Below are positions 17,355 to 27,346 of a stretch of DNA of 64,000 nucleotides, in pieces (position 1 is the stretch's first letter; each line of letters starts with the position of its first letter). A model generated the notes under the pieces. That model saw nothing but the letters and a program-made list of their open reading frames with translations. It had not been told where the DNA came from and did no database searches. The translations under genes were made by a program, and so were the position numbers. The DNA comes from Duganella levis (lineage in GTDB: Bacteria > Pseudomonadota > Gammaproteobacteria > Burkholderiales > Burkholderiaceae_D): assembly GCF_009857605.1 (NCBI RefSeq), contig NZ_WWCT01000029.1:1-64000 (forward strand), read 5' to 3'.

Positions 17355-17669
17355 TCAATGCACATAGCGGGCGATGAAATACACGCCGCCCAGCATCAGC
17401 GAGGCAAAGCCGTACAGCTTCCACATATGGCTCATCAAGGACTTGTGCAGATCCTCGCGCTGCTTGGCCATCGCTGCCTGGAACTCAATCTTGTGCTCAT
17501 ACAGTAGCGTCAGCACCCGCTGGATATCCTCCTTGGTCGCAAAGCTGGCGCGGATCACCGCCAGATCCACCTGCAATGCCGTCAGGCGCGCTTCCAGCGC
17601 CATCAGCCGGACTTCAGTAGGCGGGCGTTCGCCGTTTTCCGCATGGGGCGGGCTGTCTGTGGCTGGCAT
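17355..17669 (-). CDS. Small coiled-coil, tail-anchored membrane protein
   Basis: A 104-residue protein with a disordered N-terminus, a charged heptad-like region (about 22-80: ALEARLTALQVDLAVIRASF, then TKEDIQRVL) and one C-terminal hydrophobic helix (FASLMLGGVYFIARYVH). The layout, a coiled coil plus a C-terminal anchor, resembles XhlA/Bdr-like small proteins, but I cannot assign a family. It is convergent with the foldase gene with no gap. Confidence 0.6.
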   Translation of the reverse strand: MPATDSPPHAENGERPPTEVRLMALEARLTALQVDLAVIRASFATKEDIQRVLTLLYEHKIEFQAAMAKQREDLHKSLMSHMWKLYGFASLMLGGVYFIARYVH

Positions 17670-17737
17670 GATGGGCCTCCTTGATGAGTCACCAAGCTAT
17701 CACCGCACCGCATGCCGCATTTGATTTGCATCAAACG

Positions 17738-17764
17738 AAAAAAAGGCAGCCGCGAGGCTGCCTT
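17738..17764 (-). terminator. Intrinsic terminator after chemoreceptor
   Basis: A 9-bp stem AAGGCAGCC/GGCTGCCTT with loop GCGA, with a T run on the reverse strand (A run at 17738-17744). It lies 40 bases beyond the stop of the chemoreceptor gene. Confidence 0.88.
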
Positions 17765-17804
17765 AGTGTACTACTACGCCAAACGTGGCTTACGTTCTTG
17801 TTGG

Positions 17805-19589
17805 TTAAAACTCTTCCCAATCGTCCGACGCCGCCGTCGCCATTTGCCGGGCCGGCGCCTTGCCCGCTGAAGAAGCTGAGGCCGTCGCTGGCTTGGCCGC
17901 AGCCGACTTCAGCGCCGGCCGTGCCTTCGCCGTAGCCATAGCTGCCGGTACCGTGGCCGTAGCCGTGCGCCGCGCCGCCATCGCCGGCGCACGCGGCGCC
18001 GACACTGCATCCATGCGGAACACGCTGACCACCTCCGCCAGTTGCGCCGCCTGCTCCTCCAGCGACGCCGCCGCAGCCGCAGCCTCCTCCACCAGCGCCG
18101 CATTCTGCTGCGTCACCGTATCCATCTGCCCGACCGCCATATTGATTTGATCGATGCCGGTGCTCTGCTCCTGCGTCGCCATGCTGATCTCGCCCATGAT
18201 ATCGGTCACGCGCTGCACGCTGGTAACGATCTCGCCCATCGTCGCGCCGGCCTCTTCCACCAGCTTGCTGCCGGCGCCGACCTGCTCGACCGAATCGCCG
18301 ATCAGTTGCTTGATCTCCTTGGCGGCCGCCGCCGAGCGATGCGCCAGCGTGCGCACCTCGCCCGCCACCACCGCAAAACCACGTCCCTGCTCGCCGGCGC
18401 GGGCCGCCTCCACCGCAGCATTCAGCGCCAAGATATTGGTCTGGAACGCAATCCCGTCAATCACCGCAATAATGTCGACAATCTTGGACGACGACGCATT
18501 GATCGAATCCATGGTCTGCACCACGCGCGCTACCACCTCGCCGCCGCGCTGCGCCACCCCGGACGCCGACGCCGCCAGCGTATTGGCCTGGCGCGCATTG
18601 TCGGCATTCTGCCGCACCGTCGAGGTCAACTCCTCCATCGACGACGCCGTCTCCTCCAGCGAACTGGCCTGCTCCTCGGTGCGCGACGACAAATCCAGGT
18701 TGCCGCTGGCGATCTGCGCCGACGCCGTGGCAATCGTCTCGGTGCCACCGCGCACCTGGCCGACGATGCGGATCAGGCTATCGTTCATTTCCTTCAGCGC
18801 GCCCAGCAACTGCCCGGTTTCCTCTTTGGTGGCGACTTCGATGTGGCTGGTCAGGTCGCCGGAGGCCACCGTTTGCGCCACCCGCACCGCCTCGTTGATC
18901 GGATTGGTGATGGCGCCGGCGATATACACCGCGCAGCCAATCGCCACCGCTGCCGCAATCACCGCCGCAATCAGCATCGCCCACTCGGCGCTGCTGACCG
19001 CCGCCATGCCCTCCTGCACGCTGGCATCGGAAATGCCTTCATTCAAGCGCTCGATTTTCATCAGCGTGGACTCGGCCTTCTGGAACAGCGGCCGCGATGG
19101 ATTGAATACCTGATAGAACTCGCCGAACAAGGCGTTCTGGGTCTGCTCGTCCTTGTTGGCCGCCAGCTTGGCGATGATGGCGCCGAGCTTGTCGTCGGCC
19201 GCCTTCCATGCCGCCCACTCGCCGGTGAACTGCTTCCACAAGACCGACTCCTCGGCCGTCTGCGGCAAGGGTTCGTAGCGCTTCCAGCCGCGGTCGATAT
19301 TGGCCCAGGCCTTCTTGCGCATTTCGATCGCCTCGGCGAACTTGTCCTGCGACTGGTATTCGTGCGACCAGGTGCCCACATACAGCGTGGCCGCCGACAC
19401 CGCCGTCTGCCCCTCGCTCATCACTAGCAAGCCCTGGATCGACGGCAGGCGCACCACGCCGATCTCATTCACCGCGCCGCCCACCTTGGCAATCCCCCGA
19501 TAGCCCGCCGCGCCCACCACCAGCAGCGCCACCATCATAATGGCGACCAAAGTCGCCAGCTTCCACTTGATGAGCAGATTCTTGAACAT
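17805..19589 (-). CDS. Methyl-accepting chemotaxis protein with CheR/CheB tether
   Basis: A 594-residue chemoreceptor. Membrane helix 1 (about 10-32), a four-helix-bundle type periplasmic sensor (about 33-190), membrane helix 2 (about 190-212), HAMP, and a cytoplasmic signalling hairpin with tip EAARAGEQGRGFAVVAGEVR. It ends in an Ala-rich linker and DDWEEF, matching the xWxxF pentapeptide that binds methyltransferase CheR and methylesterase CheB. The ATG at 19589 with a GGAGG upstream is chosen over an upstream in-frame start. A terminator follows. The ligand is not predictable. No che genes are nearby. Confidence 0.93.
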   Translation of the reverse strand: MFKNLLIKWKLATLVAIMMVALLVVGAAGYRGIAKVGGAVNEIGVVRLPSIQGLLVMSEGQTAVSAATLYVGTWSHEYQSQDKFAEAIEMRKKAWANIDRGWKRYEPLPQTAEESVLWKQFTGEWAAWKAADDKLGAIIAKLAANKDEQTQNALFGEFYQVFNPSRPLFQKAESTLMKIERLNEGISDASVQEGMAAVSSAEWAMLIAAVIAAAVAIGCAVYIAGAITNPINEAVRVAQTVASGDLTSHIEVATKEETGQLLGALKEMNDSLIRIVGQVRGGTETIATASAQIASGNLDLSSRTEEQASSLEETASSMEELTSTVRQNADNARQANTLAASASGVAQRGGEVVARVVQTMDSINASSSKIVDIIAVIDGIAFQTNILALNAAVEAARAGEQGRGFAVVAGEVRTLAHRSAAAAKEIKQLIGDSVEQVGAGSKLVEEAGATMGEIVTSVQRVTDIMGEISMATQEQSTGIDQINMAVGQMDTVTQQNAALVEEAAAAAASLEEQAAQLAEVVSVFRMDAVSAPRAPAMAARRTATATVPAAMATAKARPALKSAAAKPATASASSAGKAPARQMATAASDDWEEF

Positions 19590-19707
19590 CCGGCCTCCGG
19601 CACATTGGTTAGATTTGGTGAATATTGTTCCTACCCAACTAATATGCGACCCCGACAACGTAACCGTCAATCACATTCGTGCCCGGTGTGGCGTGGCGCG
19701 CACAGTC

Positions 19708-20853
19708 TCAGCCGGCGGCCACGCGATTGCGGCCGCCGCGCTTGGCCTCGTACATGGCGGCGTCGCCGGCCGCAATCAGGCGGAACAGATCATAGCTGTG
19801 CTGATCCGAGCAGACCACGCCCAGGCTGGCCGTGTAGCGCACCGACATGCCGTCCCACTCGACCATTTCATGCTCGATGCGGGCCCGCACGCGCTCGGCG
19901 ATATTCAGCGCCGCCGCGTGGTCGACGCCGTCCAGCACCAGCACAAACTCCTCGCCGCCGAAGCGCGCCATCAGATCATGCGGGCGCAGTTCCAGCTTGA
20001 GCAGGCGCGCCAGGTGGCGCAGCACCTCGTCGCCGACCGGATGGCCGTGGTTATCGTTAATCTGCTTGAAGTAATCGACGTCGATCATGATCACCGCCAG
20101 GCTGCGGCCGGCACGCAAGGCGCGCAGGCCGACCCGCTTGCCCTGGGTTTCCAGGCCGGCGCGGTTCAGGGCGCCGGTTAGCGCATCCAGCGTCGACAGC
20201 CGGCGCAGGCGCTCGGCATAGCGCCACATGACCATCTGGATCAGGCCGAAGGCGATGCAGATCTGCGCCAGCGGAATCGCCAGCGTGCTTACGCCCATCA
20301 CAAGCGAACTGGTGTGGTCCGCCGGATCGCTGTGCAGCAGCATGTGCACGCCGCGCAGGAACAGCGCCAGCCCCAGCAGGCTAAACCCGGTCAGGCTGAC
20401 GATGCTGACGCGCCACACGCCATGACGCGCCACCACCACCGCGCACAGCCAGTTGAGCAACGCAAAATAAAACCCGCTAAAACACAGGCGCGCGCGCAAG
20501 CTCGGCGCCACCAGCGTGAACCAGCCCGGAATCAGCAGCGCAAGCACGGTAATCACCGCGATGGCCTTCCACGACAAGCTGGAGGAGCAGTGCACGCGCA
20601 GGCCGCGCAGCACCAGCGCCAGGCCAAAGGCGATCACGCCATAGCCCACCACGCCGTGCAACCACACCGGCAACGACACGCCGGTGCTCAGCGCCAGGCC
20701 GACGCACACCAGCACATTGCCACCAGCCCACCAGCGCTGTTCGGGCGGACTTTCGGTATAACACGCCGAGGCCACCAGCAACGCCGTGGTCAGCAGCGTC
20801 ACGCAAACTTGCACCAGTAGAAGAGTATCGAGATTCAGCACGCCAGCATCCAT
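19708..20853 (-). CDS. Membrane diguanylate cyclase (GGEEF)
   Basis: A 381-residue protein. The N-terminal half holds about six hydrophobic helices (about 10-210), and the C-terminal half is a GGDEF domain with the active-site signature GGEEF (299-303). An inhibitory-site RxxD (RPHD, 290-293) is placed exactly five residues before it, so product feedback inhibition is likely. It makes cyclic di-GMP from two GTP. Met at 20853 is preferred over an in-frame TTG further upstream. The sensory input is unknown; the helix array resembles 7TM-like or MASE-type sensors. Confidence 0.9.
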   Translation of the reverse strand: MDAGVLNLDTLLLVQVCVTLLTTALLVASACYTESPPEQRWWAGGNVLVCVGLALSTGVSLPVWLHGVVGYGVIAFGLALVLRGLRVHCSSSLSWKAIAVITVLALLIPGWFTLVAPSLRARLCFSGFYFALLNWLCAVVVARHGVWRVSIVSLTGFSLLGLALFLRGVHMLLHSDPADHTSSLVMGVSTLAIPLAQICIAFGLIQMVMWRYAERLRRLSTLDALTGALNRAGLETQGKRVGLRALRAGRSLAVIMIDVDYFKQINDNHGHPVGDEVLRHLARLLKLELRPHDLMARFGGEEFVLVLDGVDHAAALNIAERVRARIEHEMVEWDGMSVRYTASLGVVCSDQHSYDLFRLIAAGDAAMYEAKRGGRNRVAAG

Positions 20854-20976
20854 GTAATGAACTGTCAATGTAGCGCAGTGACTGCTTAGAGGCAATAATT
20901 AAATTGCAGAAAAGAAATCTAACCGCCCGCCCCGAATCGGGTACAGTAACGCACATCATCCATTCCCTGTCGTTCC

Positions 20977-21903
20977 ATGCCCTATCCTATCGAGCACAAG
21001 CTGGTGATCGGCATCGCCTCCAGCGCCCTGTTTGACCTGACCGCCTCGCACCAGGTGTATCTGGAACACGGCGCCGAAGCCTACCGCAAGTATCAGGAAG
21101 CCCAACTGTCCACCGTGCTGGACAAGGGCGTCGCCTTCCCCTTCATCCGCCGCTTCCTCAACATCAACAAATTCCACCCGCAAAGCGCGCCGGTGGAAGT
21201 GGTGCTGTTCTCGCGCAATTCGCCGGAAACCGGGCTGCGGGTGATGAACTCGATCGCCCACTACGGCCTGGACATCTCACGCGCCTGCTTTTTGACCGGC
21301 GAATCGCCGTACCGTTACCTGCCGGCGTTCAACACCTCGCTGTTCCTGTCGGCCAACGAGGAAGATGTCAAGCGCGCGCTGGCCGCGCAGTATCCGGCCG
21401 GCCTGGTGCTGCCGTCGCGCACCGAGGATGACGAGACTGACGGCGAACTGCGCATCGCCTTCGACTTTGACGGCGTGATCGCTGACGACGAATCTGAAAC
21501 TATCTTCAAGCGCAATAACGACGTCAGCGAATTCCACGCGCACGAGACCGAGCGTGTCGCCATCCCGCACCAGCCAGGTCCGCTGGCCGATTTGTTCCGC
21601 AAGCTGTCGCTGATGCAGCAGCTGGAGGAAGACGCCCAGCGCGCCGATCCGGCCTACAAGAAAATCCTGCGCATCGCCATTATCACGGCGCGCAGCGCGC
21701 CGTCGCACGAGCGGGTGGTGACCACGCTGAAAAGCTGGGGCGTGTCGGCCAACGAAACTTTCTTCCTGGGCGGCATGGAAAAAGCGCGGGTGCTGGGCAT
21801 CTTCAAACCGCATATGTTCTTCGACGACCAGCTCAGCCACCTGCAGTCGCCGGCCGGCAACATCCCGATGGTGCACATCCCGTTCGGCATCGCCAACCGC
21901 TAA
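20977..21903 (+). CDS. Cytosolic 5'-nucleotidase (NT5C1-like)
   Basis: A 308-residue protein matching the bacterial 5'-nucleotidase family PF06189. The N-terminal pattern is IGIASSALFDLTASHQVYLE and the HAD-type aspartate motif is FDFDGVIADDESE (about 166-178). A downstream motif ITARSAPSHERVV and an acidic motif FFDDQLSH complete the fold. Members dephosphorylate nucleoside monophosphates in the cytoplasm. It is a single gene upstream of mfd, 74 bases away. The substrate is inferred from the family. Confidence 0.85.
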   Translation: MPYPIEHKLVIGIASSALFDLTASHQVYLEHGAEAYRKYQEAQLSTVLDKGVAFPFIRRFLNINKFHPQSAPVEVVLFSRNSPETGLRVMNSIAHYGLDISRACFLTGESPYRYLPAFNTSLFLSANEEDVKRALAAQYPAGLVLPSRTEDDETDGELRIAFDFDGVIADDESETIFKRNNDVSEFHAHETERVAIPHQPGPLADLFRKLSLMQQLEEDAQRADPAYKKILRIAIITARSAPSHERVVTTLKSWGVSANETFFLGGMEKARVLGIFKPHMFFDDQLSHLQSPAGNIPMVHIPFGIANR

Positions 21904-21925
21904 CTCTAAAAACCGGGGCTTCGTC

Positions 21926-21931
21926 TATAAT
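21926..21931 (+). promoter_or_regulatory. Possible -10 element for mfd
   Basis: A perfect TATAAT hexamer 46 bases upstream of the mfd ATG in the short gap after the nucleotidase gene. There is no good -35 match, so confidence is limited. Confidence 0.35.
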
Positions 21932-21977
21932 GTCGTGAGCGGCATGGCCACCCGGGCGATGCCTGGATAACCGTTGA

Positions 21978-24900
21978 ATGTGTGTTGTGTCGTCAGCCTT
22001 AACTAAATCCATCCCAAAACCCGGCAACCGCTTTGCCCTGCCCGCGCTGCATGGCTCGGCGGACGCGTACGCCCTGGCGCAAATCGCGCTCGAACTCAAA
22101 TCCCGCGGCCAGATGCTGGCCATCGTGGTCGCCAACGCCAGCGACGCCCAGCGCCTGCTGGACGAAATCCCGTGGTTCGGCGGCGCGCAGCTACGCTGCC
22201 ACCTGCTGCCCGACTGGGAAACGCTGCCCTACGACGCCTTCTCGCCGCACCAGGACCTGGTGTCCGAGCGCCTGGCCACGCTGCACGAAATCTCCAGCGG
22301 CCAGTGCGACGTCATGCTGGTGCCGGCCACCACCGCGCTGGTGCGCATGGCGCCGCCGTCCTTCCTGGCCGCCTACACCTTCTTTTTCCAGCAGGGCGAG
22401 TCGCTGGACGAAGCGCGCCTGAAAGCGCAACTGACGCTGGCCGGCTACACCCACGTCACGCAAGTGATGTCGCCCGGCGAATACTCGGTGCGCGGCGGCT
22501 TGATCGACCTGTTCCCGATGGGTTCCGCGCTGCCGTATCGCCTCGACCTGTTCGGCGACACCATCGAAACCATCCGCACCTTCGACGCCGACACCCAGCG
22601 TTCGCTGTACCCGGTCAAGCAGGTGCGCCTGCTGCCGGGCCGCGAATTCCCGATGGACGAGGCGTCGCGCACCGCTTTCCGCAACCGCTGGCGCGAACAC
22701 TTCGAGGGCGATCCGTCGCGCTCAGTGGTGTACAAGGACATCAGCGCCGGCATCGCCTCGGCCGGCATTGAATACTATCTGCCGCTGTTCTTCGACCAGA
22801 CCGCGACGCTGTTCGACTACCTGCCTGCGGGCGCGGTGGTGGCCACCGTCGGCGACATCGAAGCCGCCATCAAGCGCTTCTGGACCGACACCGGCTCGCG
22901 CTACCGCTTCCTGAAAGCCGACCGCGAACGCCCGATCATGGCGCCGGAACAGCTATTCCTGACCGACGAACAGTTCTTCGTGCTAGCCAAGCCAGCGCCG
23001 CAGATCGCCATCCGCCAGAACGCGGACGCCGGCGCTTCCGAGCTGTCGGCGCCGGTGCCCAACATCGCCGTCAACCGCCACCTGGACGACCCGCTGACCA
23101 ATCTGCGCGCCTACCTGATGCAGTCCGGCGCGCGCGTGATGATCTGCGCCGAATCCAACGGCCGCCGCGAAACGCTGCAACAGTACTTCACCGAATACGG
23201 CCTGGAACTGGCGGCGGTGGAAGGCTTCGACGGCTTTATCGCCTCGGACGCCAAACTGGCGCTGGGCGTGGCGCCGCTGCACGCCGGCTTCGAGCTGTCG
23301 GTCGACGGCAAGCCGCTGATCTTCATCACCGAGACCGAGTTGTACGCCGGCTCCGGCCGCCGCGCCGGCAAGAAAAAACAGGAAGCCGTCACCCAGGTCG
23401 AGTCGATGGTGCGCGACCTGTCGGAGCTGAAGATCGGCGACCCGGTAGTGCACATCAATCACGGCATCGGCCGCTACATGGGCCTGACCAGCATGGACCT
23501 GGGCGAAGGCGACGCCGAATTCCTGCACCTCGAATACGCCAAAGAGACCAAGCTGTATGTGCCGGTGTCGCAGCTGCACGTGATCTCGCGCTACTCCGGC
23601 GCCTCGCCGGACGACGCGCCGCTGCACACGCTGGGCTCCGGCCAATGGGAAAAAGCCAAGCGCCGCGCCGCCGAACAGGTGCGCGACACCGCCGCCGAAC
23701 TGCTCAACCTCTACGCCCGCCGCGCGCTGCGCCAGGGCCATTCGTTCGAGTATTCGGCGCACGACTACGAACGCTTCGCCGACAGCTTCGGCTTCGACGA
23801 AACGCCGGACCAGCAGGAAGCCATCAACAACGTCATCAAGGATATGACCTCGGGCAAACCGATGGACCGCCTGGTGTGCGGCGACGTTGGCTTCGGCAAG
23901 ACCGAGGTGGCGCTGCGTGCAGCGTTCATCGCCGTCATGGGCGGCAAGCAGGTCGCCATCCTCGCGCCGACCACGCTGCTGGCCGAACAGCATGCGCAAA
24001 CTTTCGCCGACCGCTTCGCCGACTGGCCGGTGCGCATCGCCGAAATGTCGCGCTTCCGCACCGGCAAAGAGATCGCACAGGCGATCAAGGGCATGGCCGA
24101 CGGCACGCTGGACATCATCATCGGCACCCACAAGCTGCTGTCGGACGACGTCAAGTTCACCCGCCTTGGGCTGGTGATCATCGACGAGGAGCACCGCTTC
24201 GGCGTGCGCCAGAAAGAAACCCTGAAATCGCTGCGCGCCGAAGTCGACGTGCTGACGCTGACCGCCACGCCGATCCCGCGTACGCTGGGCATGGCGCTGG
24301 AAGGCCTGCGCGACTTCTCGGTCATCGCCACCGCGCCGCAAAAGCGGCTGGCGATCAAGACCTTCGTGCGCAGCGAGGGCGAGTCGATCATCCGCGAGGC
24401 CTGCCTGCGTGAGCTGAAGCGCGGCGGCCAGGTCTACTTCCTGCACAACGAGGTTGAAACCATCCAGAACCGCATGGCGATGCTGACCGAGCTGCTGCCG
24501 GAAGCGCGCATCGCCGTGGCCCACGGCCAGATGCACGAGCGCGACCTGGAAAAAGTGATGCGCGATTTCGTCGCCCAGCGCTACAACATCCTGCTGTGCA
24601 CCACGATTATCGAAACCGGTATCGACGTGCCGACCGCGAACACCATCATCATGCACCGCGCCGACAAATTCGGCCTGGCGCAGTTGCACCAGCTGCGCGG
24701 GCGCGTCGGCCGTTCGCACCACCAGGCCTATGCCTACCTGCTGGTGCACGATGTGCAGTCGCTGACCAAACAGGCGCAGCGCCGCCTGGACGCCATCCAG
24801 CAGATGGAAGAACTGGGCAGCGGCTTCTATCTGGCCATGCACGATCTGGAAATCCGTGGCGCCGGCGAAGTCCTCGGCGACAACCAGTCCGGCGAGATGA

Positions 24901-25430
24901 CCGAGATCGGCTTCCAGCTGTACTCGGACATGCTGAACGAAGCGGTGCGCTCGCTCAAGGCCGGCAAGGAGCCGGACCTGGCGGCGCCGCTGTCGACCAC
25001 CACCGAAATCAATTTGCACGTTCCGGCGCTGCTGCCGGCCGATTTTTGCGGCGACGTCCACGAACGGCTATCGATCTACAAGCGCATGGCGAATTGCGAA
25101 ACGCAAGGCAAAATCGACGACATGCAGGAAGAGCTGATCGACCGTTTCGGCAAGCTGCCGGACCCGGTCAAGGCGCTGATCGAAACGCACCGCCTGCGCA
25201 TCGCCGCCAAGACGGTGGGCATCATCAAGATCGACGCCCATACCGAGGCGGCAAGCCTACAGTTCATGGCCAAGCCACCGATCGACCCGATGCGCATCAT
25301 TGAGCTGATCCAGAAAAATCGTCAGATCAAATTGAATGGACAGGATAAACTGAAGATCACCGCCGCCATGCCCGACCTGGCGGCGCGCGTCACGCAGATC
25401 AAGGCCGCCATCAAACAATTGACCGCTTAA
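21978..25430 (+). CDS. mfd: Transcription-repair coupling factor
   Basis: A 1150-residue Mfd (E. coli 1148). N-terminal UvrB-like domains (about 15-350) are followed by the RNA-polymerase interaction domain (GDPVVHINHGIGRY near 490). The RecG-like translocase follows, with Walker A GDVGFGKTE and the DEEH box DEEHRFG. Motif VI is LRGRVGRSHHQAYAYLL, and the C-terminal autoinhibitory TRCF domain ends the protein. It removes RNA polymerase stalled at DNA lesions and recruits UvrA. The start at 21978 keeps the conserved N-terminal block. It precedes serB by 26 bases. Confidence 0.97.
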   Translation: MCVVSSALTKSIPKPGNRFALPALHGSADAYALAQIALELKSRGQMLAIVVANASDAQRLLDEIPWFGGAQLRCHLLPDWETLPYDAFSPHQDLVSERLATLHEISSGQCDVMLVPATTALVRMAPPSFLAAYTFFFQQGESLDEARLKAQLTLAGYTHVTQVMSPGEYSVRGGLIDLFPMGSALPYRLDLFGDTIETIRTFDADTQRSLYPVKQVRLLPGREFPMDEASRTAFRNRWREHFEGDPSRSVVYKDISAGIASAGIEYYLPLFFDQTATLFDYLPAGAVVATVGDIEAAIKRFWTDTGSRYRFLKADRERPIMAPEQLFLTDEQFFVLAKPAPQIAIRQNADAGASELSAPVPNIAVNRHLDDPLTNLRAYLMQSGARVMICAESNGRRETLQQYFTEYGLELAAVEGFDGFIASDAKLALGVAPLHAGFELSVDGKPLIFITETELYAGSGRRAGKKKQEAVTQVESMVRDLSELKIGDPVVHINHGIGRYMGLTSMDLGEGDAEFLHLEYAKETKLYVPVSQLHVISRYSGASPDDAPLHTLGSGQWEKAKRRAAEQVRDTAAELLNLYARRALRQGHSFEYSAHDYERFADSFGFDETPDQQEAINNVIKDMTSGKPMDRLVCGDVGFGKTEVALRAAFIAVMGGKQVAILAPTTLLAEQHAQTFADRFADWPVRIAEMSRFRTGKEIAQAIKGMADGTLDIIIGTHKLLSDDVKFTRLGLVIIDEEHRFGVRQKETLKSLRAEVDVLTLTATPIPRTLGMALEGLRDFSVIATAPQKRLAIKTFVRSEGESIIREACLRELKRGGQVYFLHNEVETIQNRMAMLTELLPEARIAVAHGQMHERDLEKVMRDFVAQRYNILLCTTIIETGIDVPTANTIIMHRADKFGLAQLHQLRGRVGRSHHQAYAYLLVHDVQSLTKQAQRRLDAIQQMEELGSGFYLAMHDLEIRGAGEVLGDNQSGEMTEIGFQLYSDMLNEAVRSLKAGKEPDLAAPLSTTTEINLHVPALLPADFCGDVHERLSIYKRMANCETQGKIDDMQEELIDRFGKLPDPVKALIETHRLRIAAKTVGIIKIDAHTEAASLQFMAKPPIDPMRIIELIQKNRQIKLNGQDKLKITAAMPDLAARVTQIKAAIKQLTA

Positions 25431-25456
25431 CGACTACCTCAACTACATTAACGCAC

Positions 25457-26320
25457 ATGACTAACGCAAAAACCGCCATGAACCTCGTCCTGCAAGGGGT
25501 CGGCGATTGCAAGGCGCGGCTGGAGCGCATCAGCGCCCTCACCGCGTCCGCCAACCTGACCTGGCTGGGCGAGCGCGCGCTGCGCTGCGAAGGCATCGCC
25601 TTTTCGCCGGCGCTGCGCCAGACCATCGAAGTGGCGGCGCAAGCCGCGCAGCTGGACGCCACCTACTCGATCGGCATGCACAAGATGAGCGACTACAAGC
25701 TGGTGGCCATGGACATGGATTCGACGCTGATCACCATCGAGTGCATCGACGAAATCGCCGACATGCAGGGTTTGAAAGCGCAAGTATCGGAGATCACCGA
25801 AGCGGCCATGCGCGGCGAACTGGATTTCGCCGAAAGCCTGCAACGCCGCGTGGCGCTGCTGCAAGGCCTGGATGCCTCGGCGCTGGAGCGCGTGTACGAC
25901 GAACGGCTGCAACTGTCGCCGGGCGCCGAGACCATGCTGAAGGCGGTGCAGGCGGCCGGCCTGAAAACGCTGCTGGTGTCGGGCGGCTTCACCTTCTTCA
26001 CCGAGCGCCTGAAAAAGCGCCTGGGCCTGGACTACACCCACGCCAATGAGCTGGAAATCGTCGACGGCAAACTGACCGGCAAGGTAGTGGGGGGCATCGT
26101 CGACGCCGAAGAGAAAAAGCGCACAGTGGATCGCGTGTGCGCGGAGCTGGGCATCTCGCCATCGCAAGCGATTGTGATGGGCGACGGCGCAAATGACCTG
26201 AAGATGATGAGCATCTCCGGCATGTCGGTGGCATTCCGCGCCAAGCCGGTGGTGCGCGAGCAGGCCAACGTCGCGCTCAATTTCGTCGGCCTCGATGGCA
26301 TCCTGCCGCTGCTGACGTAA
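25457..26320 (+). CDS. serB: Phosphoserine phosphatase
   Basis: A 287-residue HAD phosphatase. An N-terminal ACT-like or family-specific region (about 1-75) precedes motif I, MDMDSTLITIECIDE (nucleophile Asp about 90). Motif II SGGFTFF, a conserved Lys in the EEKKRT region, and motif IV MGDGANDLKMM follow. It performs the last step of serine synthesis, O-phosphoserine to serine. It is probably co-transcribed with mfd. The size is shorter than E. coli SerB (322) but usual for betaproteobacteria. Confidence 0.95.
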   Translation: MTNAKTAMNLVLQGVGDCKARLERISALTASANLTWLGERALRCEGIAFSPALRQTIEVAAQAAQLDATYSIGMHKMSDYKLVAMDMDSTLITIECIDEIADMQGLKAQVSEITEAAMRGELDFAESLQRRVALLQGLDASALERVYDERLQLSPGAETMLKAVQAAGLKTLLVSGGFTFFTERLKKRLGLDYTHANELEIVDGKLTGKVVGGIVDAEEKKRTVDRVCAELGISPSQAIVMGDGANDLKMMSISGMSVAFRAKPVVREQANVALNFVGLDGILPLLT

Positions 26321-26321
26321 T

Positions 26322-27290
26322 CTAATGCCGGCGCTTCTTGGCCGCCTTGATCGCGTACATCTGCGCGTCGCCGGCGGCCAGCAGCGCCTCCACTGACTGC
26401 GGCGCGGCCGGGTCAAACTCCACCACGCCGGCAGAAAACTGCAAATCGTAGCCCCGCTTCGCTCTGCCGTTGTAGTCGGTCAGCAGGCTGCCGAATTTGT
26501 ACAACACCTGCTCCGCATCGCTCTTGCCGGCGCCGGTCAGCAGCACGACGAATTCATCGCCTCCCAGCCGCGCAAACAAGTCCGTGCTGCGGAAGCTGGC
26601 CTGCATCACCTCCGCAAACGCCGCCAGCGCAATATCCCCTTCCGCATGCCCGAACTGGTCGTTGATCGGCTTGAAGCGATCTAGGTCGATAAACGCCAGC
26701 GCCGCCGGCTGACGATTGCGTACACAGAAATTCAAACCATACTCCGCCAATTGCAAAAAGCCGCGCCGGTTGGATATCTGCGTCAGGTCATCGGTAGTGG
26801 AGGTCTGAAACGCCGTCAGCTCGTCCTCAATCATCGCCGCCAGGTCGCGCAACGCCAGTGCATCGTCCTGGTCGAATTCGCGCGGCACGTGGTCGATGAT
26901 GCACAGCGTGCCGACCTTGTTGCCGTCGGGTGCACGCAGCGGACAGCCGGCATAGAAGCGCACATGCGGCGCGCCGGTGACCAGCGGGTTATCGGCAAAG
27001 CGCTGGTCGGCCAGCGCATCGGGAATCAAAAAAATATCGTCGCCAAGGATGGCGTGGCCGCAGAAAGAGACATCGCGCGGCGTCTCGCAGGCATCCAGCC
27101 CTTGCGCGGACTTGAACCACTGGCGGTTTTCATCGACGATGCTGACCAGCGCAACCGGCACGCGGAACATGCGCCGTGCCATGCGGGTGACGCGGTCGAA
27201 GCGTTCTTCGGCCGGCGTGTCGAGCACATTAAGCGACTTGAGACTTGCAAGCCGGACGGTTTCATTGAGGGGAATACCGGGCTGTTCCAA
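26322..27290 (-). CDS. GAF-domain diguanylate cyclase
   Basis: A 322-residue cytoplasmic sensor enzyme. An N-terminal GAF domain (about 20-160) with the typical pattern SIVDENRQWFKS and CGHAIL precedes a GGDEF domain with intact GGDEF (243-247). An inhibitory RxxD (RSTD, 234-237) is five residues before it. It should synthesise cyclic di-GMP in response to a small ligand bound by GAF. There are no membrane segments. It is convergent with serB, and the two stops are almost adjacent. Confidence 0.92.
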   Translation of the reverse strand: MEQPGIPLNETVRLASLKSLNVLDTPAEERFDRVTRMARRMFRVPVALVSIVDENRQWFKSAQGLDACETPRDVSFCGHAILGDDIFLIPDALADQRFADNPLVTGAPHVRFYAGCPLRAPDGNKVGTLCIIDHVPREFDQDDALALRDLAAMIEDELTAFQTSTTDDLTQISNRRGFLQLAEYGLNFCVRNRQPAALAFIDLDRFKPINDQFGHAEGDIALAAFAEVMQASFRSTDLFARLGGDEFVVLLTGAGKSDAEQVLYKFGSLLTDYNGRAKRGYDLQFSAGVVEFDPAAPQSVEALLAAGDAQMYAIKAAKKRRH

Positions 27291-27346
27291 GGGATCTCCT
27301 ATGCTTCAAAGCGTAGTCAGGACCATGATACCTCAAAGTGCGCTGC

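Noticed and set aside
22983..25061. 692-codon reverse frame opposite mfd
   Set aside because: Antisense shadow with no domain; mfd is certain on the other strand.
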